Below, one piece after another: positions 7,252 through 10,223 of a stretch of 10,223 nucleotides of DNA. Made by a program: the position numbers and the translations under genes. This DNA comes from Clostridiales bacterium UBA1234 (GTDB lineage Bacteria > Bacillota > Clostridia > TANB77 > UBA1234). How positions within the stretch are numbered: the first letter of the stretch is position 1; every line of letters begins with the position of its first letter. The stretch covers positions 133,072 to 143,294 of the forward strand of contig DBWQ01000003.1 in NCBI GenBank assembly GCA_002308995.1, given 5' to 3'. The notes below the pieces were generated by a model. The model saw only the letters and a list, made by a program, of their open reading frames with translations, was not told the DNA's origin and searched no databases.

Positions 7252-7701
7252 ATGCCAGATAAGAATGATAATCTAAATGATGGAGTTGAAGATAGTATTA
7301 AGCACTTTGTAGTAACTGTTTTTGGGACAGAAGATCACACGTCAGAATTTATTGAAAAAGAAAGAGAGGAGAATAAGGTAATGGCATTTTTATCTTATGT
7401 GATTCCACCGCTTCCTTTTTTAGTAGAAAGATCTAGTAAGTACGTAAAATTTCATTCCAATCAAGGGATGAACCTTTTAGTTTATTTGCTAGTATGTATG
7501 CTTGCTGCATGGATTCTTAATATTGCATTTAACAATCATCGTTATGTACATATTTTTCAAAAGTTGTATTTAATTATATATATGGTTTTTTGCTGTATTG
7601 GTATTTATAACACTCTCAATAATAAAGCCCGTGAGATTCCGCTTGCTAGTAAATTTAACTGGATTGATATCTTTTGTAATTTTTTCGGAATTGAACAATA
7701 A
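7252..7701 (+). CDS. small Tic20/DUF4870-like membrane protein co-transcribed with mreB
   Basis: This 149-residue integral membrane protein has unknown function. The N-terminal 40 residues are soluble and charged. Hydrophobic segments lie at about 44-58, 73-94 and 104-120. The sequence KYVKFHSNQGMNLLVY at 63-78, between the first two helices, matches the FHxxQG signature of the DUF4870/Tic20-like family. A soluble tail ends at GIEQ. A good AAGGAGAGGG site precedes ATG 7252, and the gene starts 15 bp after mreB with no terminator between, so the two form one operon. That pairing hints at a membrane role linked to the MreB filament, but nothing in the sequence proves it. Confidence 0.82.
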   Translation: MPDKNDNLNDGVEDSIKHFVVTVFGTEDHTSEFIEKEREENKVMAFLSYVIPPLPFLVERSSKYVKFHSNQGMNLLVYLLVCMLAAWILNIAFNNHRYVHIFQKLYLIIYMVFCCIGIYNTLNNKAREIPLASKFNWIDIFCNFFGIEQ

Positions 7702-7703
7702 TC

Positions 7704-7733
7704 AAAAAGTCGAGCATTTAGCTCGACTTTTTT
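7704..7733. terminator. bidirectional terminator shared by the mreB operon and murC, overlapping murC's last codons
   Basis: An 8-bp stem (AGTCGAGC at 7708-7715 with GCTCGACT at 7721-7728) closes the loop ATTTA. A-tracts on the left and T-tracts on the right give a U-tail in both directions. The murC stop codon (7718-7720) lies in the loop, and the right arm encodes its final residues KSS. Confidence 0.9.
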
Positions 7734-9097
7734 GTTAGTGTATATCCAAGTTTGGTAATAGTTCCTGCACCAACCGTTAAGATAATATCTCCCTCTTCTA
7801 CATGGGCTTTGAGATAGTCTTCAATTTCTGGGTAAGTATCTAAATATAAGCAGTTATGAGAAATTTCATTGACACTGTCTGCAAGCATTTGGGAAGAGAC
7901 CTCTCCTGTATCTTTTTCACGTGCCGCGTAGATTTTAGTTAAAATAACCAGATCTGCTTCCTTAAAGCAACGAGAAAACTCATGATATAAGGTTTTGGTT
8001 CTGGAATACGTATGTGGTTCAAACACCACCCATAATTTGTGGGGATGGAAGTCCTTTGCGGAATGAATTGTTGCCATAATTTCTGTTGGGTGATGAGCAT
8101 AGTCATCAAAGATTTTGGCTCCATTGAAAGTACCTACAAACTCAAAACGGCGGGAAGCACCGGTAAATTCATGAAGAGCATTTTGAATGGCGAAATTGTC
8201 TAATTGATAGAATTTGCAAAGAGCAATTGTTGCCAAAGCATTATAAATATTATGGTAACCAGGGACTCTAAGCCCTATAGAAATTGTTTCTTCCTTTGAG
8301 ACAGCATCAAATTCATAAAAGCCATCTACTAAAGAAATATTCTTAGCCATCCAGTCACTCTCCGTTTGTAATCCGATGCTAATAAGATGAGCTGTTTGGT
8401 TTTTGACAACTTCTTGACAATTCGCGTCATCGTGATTATAAACAATACAGCCATCTTTTGGCGCATAAGATAAGAACTCATGAAAGGCAGATTTAATATC
8501 TTCGATATCTTTATAGTAATCTAAATGGTCTTCTTCGACATTTAAAACAATAATGCTTTTAGGACGAAAGCTTAAAAAACTACGGACATATTCGCAAGCT
8601 TCAATGATAAAATGCTCAGAACTTCCCACGCGATAGTTTAAACCACCAAGTCCTTTAAAATCGGCACCAACTTGCACAGTAGGGTCTTTTTTGGCTTCTA
8701 TAAAACACGAAGAAACCATGGAAGTAGTAGTGGTTTTGCCGTGTGTGCCACAAATTGCAATCGTATTTTCATATTGTTTGGTAAGTTCGCCTAGCATAGT
8801 AGAACGCTCCACACAAGGAATGTTTTGGTTTTTAGCTTCCATAAGTTCAGGATTATCTTCCTTGATAGCGGCTGTGTAGACTACAAGACCAATCTCAGAG
8901 GAGATATTTTCTTTCTTTTGACCAATCATGATTTGAATTCCATTATCTTCCAATCTTTGTGTCGTATGAGATTCAACATTGTCGGAGCCAGAAATATGAT
9001 ACCCCCTATGTTTCAAAATCATTGCGATGCCACTCATACTAACACCGCCAATTCCAATAAAATGAATTTTTAGTTGTTTATCGAAAGAATTTAACAT
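7718..9097 (-). CDS. murC: UDP-N-acetylmuramate--L-alanine ligase
   Basis: This cytosolic Mur ligase adds L-alanine to UDP-N-acetylmuramic acid using ATP, the first step of the peptidoglycan stem peptide. Its 459 residues are of normal length. The N-terminal UDP-sugar domain has HFIGIGGVSMSGIA at 12-25. The central ATPase domain has GTHGKTTTT at 117-125, EACEY at 167-171, and NVEEDHLDYY at 186-195. The C-terminal domain has GASRRFE at 313-319, DDYAHHPTEI at 331-340, EPHTYSRT at 360-367, and GAGTITKLG at 443-451. The ATG at 9095-9097 is preceded by a perfect AGGAGG 6 nt away. It stands alone on the minus strand, facing the mreB operon, with no other mur genes in the window. Confidence 0.97.
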   Translation of the reverse strand: MLNSFDKQLKIHFIGIGGVSMSGIAMILKHRGYHISGSDNVESHTTQRLEDNGIQIMIGQKKENISSEIGLVVYTAAIKEDNPELMEAKNQNIPCVERSTMLGELTKQYENTIAICGTHGKTTTTSMVSSCFIEAKKDPTVQVGADFKGLGGLNYRVGSSEHFIIEACEYVRSFLSFRPKSIIVLNVEEDHLDYYKDIEDIKSAFHEFLSYAPKDGCIVYNHDDANCQEVVKNQTAHLISIGLQTESDWMAKNISLVDGFYEFDAVSKEETISIGLRVPGYHNIYNALATIALCKFYQLDNFAIQNALHEFTGASRRFEFVGTFNGAKIFDDYAHHPTEIMATIHSAKDFHPHKLWVVFEPHTYSRTKTLYHEFSRCFKEADLVILTKIYAAREKDTGEVSSQMLADSVNEISHNCLYLDTYPEIEDYLKAHVEEGDIILTVGAGTITKLGYTLTKKSS

Positions 9098-9119
9098 AAA
9101 GCACCTCCTAATCTTCTAA

Positions 9120-9148
9120 ATTATATAATTATATGATAGTCTTTTCAA
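9120..9148 (-). promoter_or_regulatory. sigma-A promoter of murC
   Basis: Read on the minus strand: -35 TTGAAA (9143-9148), a 17-bp spacer, and -10 TATAAT (9120-9125). The predicted transcript has a very short leader holding AGGAGG. This is one of the closest matches to consensus in the window. Confidence 0.8.
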
Positions 9149-9255
9149 GACCATACGAAAAAATAATGATACCATCCTAGTAGACTACATAAGCCATTGA
9201 TAGCCAAACAATCTATTACCAAATACGAAAAATCAAAAAAATCCGAAAAGAAAGC

Positions 9256-9283
9256 AGGAATTTGTAAAAATATGCAGTAATAT
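9256..9283 (+). promoter_or_regulatory. possible sigma-H-type promoter of spoVG
   Basis: AGGAATT at 9256-9262, preceded by GC, fits the sigma-H -35 consensus (RnAGGAwWW), and spoVG is a classic sigma-H gene in Bacillus. About 12 nt later GCAGTAATAT (9274-9283) resembles the -10 RnnGAATww only with one extra base. No good sigma-A pair was seen here. This is a candidate only. Confidence 0.35.
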
Positions 9284-9291
9284 TAACTTAA

Positions 9292-9308
9292 GTCGGGAGA
9301 ATCCTGAC
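9292..9308 (+). other. small hairpin in the spoVG leader
   Basis: GTCGGGA (9292-9298) pairs with TCCTGAC (9302-9308): seven pairs including one G-U, with a GAA triloop. It has no T tail, so it is not a terminator. It lies 30 nt before the spoVG start and could affect mRNA stability or translation. Confidence 0.5.
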
Positions 9309-9338
9309 ATACACAAAATAGAAAGGACGTGCGTTTTA

Positions 9339-9623
9339 ATGCAAATCACAGACGTAAAAGTTAGAAAAGTAGAATCTGAGAACAGAATGAAAGCTGTTGC
9401 TTCAATTACTTTTGATGATGCTTTCGCAATTCATGATATCAAAGTAATCGAGAGCGCTACAGAAACTTTCATTGCTATGCCAAGCAGAAAGACTCCAAAG
9501 GGAGAATGGAAAGACATTGCTCATCCAATTAACCAAGAAACAAGAACAATGATTCAAAAAGCCATTCTTGATGAATATGAAAGAATCCTTAAAGAGCCTG
9601 CTGAAGGTTCTAGTGAAGAATAG
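9339..9623 (+). CDS. spoVG: SpoVG family septation regulator / nucleic-acid-binding protein
   Basis: SpoVG is a small cytosolic protein first linked to septation during sporulation; in other Firmicutes it binds DNA or RNA and regulates many genes. The 94 residues cover the whole conserved fold: MQITDVKVRKVESENRMKAV, then ASITFDDAFAIHDIKVIE, then the signature FIAMPSRKTPKGEW at 45-58, and DIAHPINQETR at 60-70. The acidic tail (EPAEGSSEE) is typically variable. AAAGGA lies about 11 nt before ATG 9339, slightly far but acceptable. It is a single-gene unit with its own terminator, next to and divergent from murC. Confidence 0.96.
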   Translation: MQITDVKVRKVESENRMKAVASITFDDAFAIHDIKVIESATETFIAMPSRKTPKGEWKDIAHPINQETRTMIQKAILDEYERILKEPAEGSSEE

Positions 9624-9634
9624 AAGCTTTATTT

Positions 9635-9662
9635 GCCGTACCACTTGGTACGGCTTTTTTTT
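9635..9662 (+). terminator. Rho-independent terminator of spoVG
   Basis: An 8-bp perfect stem (GCCGTACC at 9635-9642 with GGTACGGC at 9647-9654) closes a 4-nt loop and is followed by eight T residues. It lies 12 bp after the stop codon. Confidence 0.93.
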
Positions 9663-9708
9663 GTGCATTTTGGTATTTTTAGATGTTGAAACAAATTTTG
9701 GGTAGATA

Positions 9709-9737
9709 TTGAAAAAAACATTGTTTTTCGATATAAT
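9709..9737 (+). promoter_or_regulatory. sigma-A promoter of the riboswitch-controlled transcript
   Basis: -35 TTGAAA (9709-9714), a 17-bp spacer, and consensus -10 TATAAT (9732-9737). Transcription would begin near 9744, just before the aptamer, giving a leader of about 345 nt before the next gene. Confidence 0.85.
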
Positions 9738-9750
9738 AATACCAGTTTCG

Positions 9751-9956
9751 TTACTTAATGTGTGGGTATTTTGCGTATGGCACTTATCCATGAAAAGAGA
9801 ATTAGGTGAGAATCCTAAACGGTACTGCCGCTGTATATATTCAAATGTCAAACTTTTTATCGATGAAAGTCGGTCACTGGAATTATCTGGGAAGGCAAAA
9901 GGCTTGGCGCTAGGAATATTCCTATGAGAATATGAGTCAGAAGACCTGCATTAACG
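9751..9956 (+). ncRNA. cobalamin riboswitch aptamer
   Basis: This RNA element senses a vitamin B12 derivative and controls the downstream gene. Conserved pieces occur in order: the stem-loop TTAGG/CCTAA (9802-9818) with GGTGAGAATCC, then GCCGCTGTA (9827-9835), AAAGTCGGTCACTGG (9866-9880), and the 3' B12-box-like GAGTCAGAAGACCTGC (9934-9949). TTAATG (9755-9760) can pair with CATTAA (9949-9954) to close the element as P1, giving about 200 nt, a normal size. A hairpin at 9916-9933 (ATATTC/GAATAT) sits just before the B12 box. The box has GAAGA where GGAGA or GGATA is more common. The boundaries are approximate and the subclass (adenosyl- or methyl-/aquocobalamin) was not decided. Confidence 0.88.
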
Positions 9957-9962
9957 TAAGTT

Positions 9963-9993
9963 AGGCTTAAACCTCAGTAAAGGTTGTAGGCCT
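9963..9993 (+). promoter_or_regulatory. expression-platform hairpin, possible switch between terminator states
   Basis: AGGC (9963-9966) pairs with GCCT (9990-9993), and AACCT (9970-9974) with AGGTT (9981-9985), around the loop CAGTAA. The 3' arm also contains GGTTGTAG (9982-9989), which can pair instead with CTACA (10024-10028) and ACC (10034-10036) at the foot of the terminator. That gives a plausible antiterminator. The alternative pairing is inference from complementarity. Confidence 0.4.
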
Positions 9994-10030
9994 TCTTTCG
10001 TCGCCTTTTTGCGAGTAATATTTCTACAGA

Positions 10031-10066
10031 AAAACCAGCTGTAGCTACCAAGCTAGGCTGGTTTTT
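10031..10066 (+). terminator. terminator of the B12 riboswitch expression platform
   Basis: A 9-bp stem (AAAACCAGC at 10031-10039 with GCTGGTTTT at 10057-10065), a small internal loop, then TAGCT/AGCTA pairs around ACCA. The 3' arm runs into a T-rich tail (TTTTTATTTTT). It lies between the aptamer and the gene's ribosome binding site, as expected for B12-induced premature termination. Confidence 0.8.
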
Positions 10067-10089
10067 ATTTTTGAGAAAGGGTGAAAAAC

Positions 10090-10223
10090 ATGAAAAAATT
10101 ATTAGTTAGTATGATGGTTTGTTTGGTTTTGGTGCTAGCGGTGACATTTCCATCTTTTGCAAGTGGAGATATTCTACCAGATGAAGATCCAACCTCAGGA
10201 GATTCTATGATTGATGACCCAAC
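10090..10223 (+). CDS. secreted protein of unknown function, N-terminus only (3' truncated by window edge), under B12 riboswitch control
   Basis: Forty-four codons are visible before the window ends. The first 24 residues are a clear Sec signal peptide: MKK, a hydrophobic core LVSMMVCLVLVLAV, and SFA at 22-24 as the cleavage site. There is no lipobox at the cleavage point. The mature start is acidic and low in complexity (SGDILPDEDPTSGDSMIDDP), like a linker of a surface protein. AAAGGG lies about 8 nt upstream of ATG 10090. The B12 riboswitch upstream suggests a role in capturing or processing cobalamin or another corrinoid outside the cell, but no domain is visible to confirm this. Confidence 0.8.
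   Translation, partial: MKKLLVSMMVCLVLVLAVTFPSFASGDILPDEDPTSGDSMIDDP

Noticed and set aside
9402..9851. 149-codon minus-strand open frame across spoVG and the riboswitch
   Set aside because: It is antisense to the well-supported spoVG gene, its terminator and the riboswitch, and the translation resembles no protein family. It is a shadow frame.
9911..9924. Perfect 14-bp palindrome TAGGAATATTCCTA as a possible protein-binding operator
   Set aside because: It lies within the riboswitch aptamer, where self-complementary segments are expected from RNA helices. No separate regulator needs to be assumed.
9709..9927. Open plus-strand frame of 72 codons
   Set aside because: It overlaps the promoter and the cobalamin aptamer completely and has no ribosome binding site. 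The conserved RNA motifs explain the sequence.
1..10223. Search for CRISPR arrays, insertion sequences, att sites, tRNA genes or a phage/defence module
   Set aside because: No regularly spaced repeats, transposase, integrase, tRNA or defence-type domains were found by eye. The only possible acquired item is the G+C-rich orphan gene.

Overview
The window reads as a low-GC Gram-positive chromosome, most likely a Clostridia member close to Lachnospiraceae. The basis is strong AGGAGG-type ribosome binding sites, A/T-rich codon use, sigma-A promoters with 17-bp spacers, a spoVG gene (typical of endospore-formers and relatives), and the family content. The assignment is inferred from style and gene families, not from a search.

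Layout, left to right. (1) 1-1341: the 3' part of the primary sigma factor rpoD runs off the left edge. It is followed 34 bp later by a membrane-anchored SH3-domain protein, and the unit ends at a strong 13-bp terminator hairpin. (2) 1342-3657: a possible 29-codon leader ORF precedes comEC, the DNA-uptake channel. (3) 3631-4195: a convergent single-gene unit with its own promoter, a small unrecognised gene on the minus strand, and a terminator hairpin shared with comEC. Its base composition is clearly richer in G+C than its neighbours. (4) 4226-6110: an AMP-forming acyl-CoA/acyl-ACP synthetase with two tandem promoter candidates, a dyad at the proximal -35 box, and a terminator. (5) 6143-7733: an mreB/mbl-type actin gene and a small Tic20/DUF4870-like membrane protein in one operon. 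It ends at a bidirectional hairpin that also contains the last codons of murC. (6) 7718-9148: murC on the minus strand with a near-consensus promoter. (7) 9256-9662: spoVG with a sigma-H-like -35 element, a leader hairpin and a terminator. (8) 9709-10223: a sigma-A promoter, a cobalamin riboswitch, a terminator-type expression platform, and the first 44 codons of a secreted acidic protein cut by the right edge.

Functionally this is mostly housekeeping and envelope biology: transcription (rpoD), cell shape and septation (mreB, spoVG), peptidoglycan precursor synthesis (murC), lipid activation (acyl synthetase) and competence (comEC). I found no CRISPR array, transposase, integrase, tRNA or rRNA. 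The least ordinary parts are the G+C-rich orphan gene, the possible comEC leader peptide, and the B12 riboswitch in front of an exported protein that is not visibly a classical B12 gene. I see no convincing new multi-gene system.
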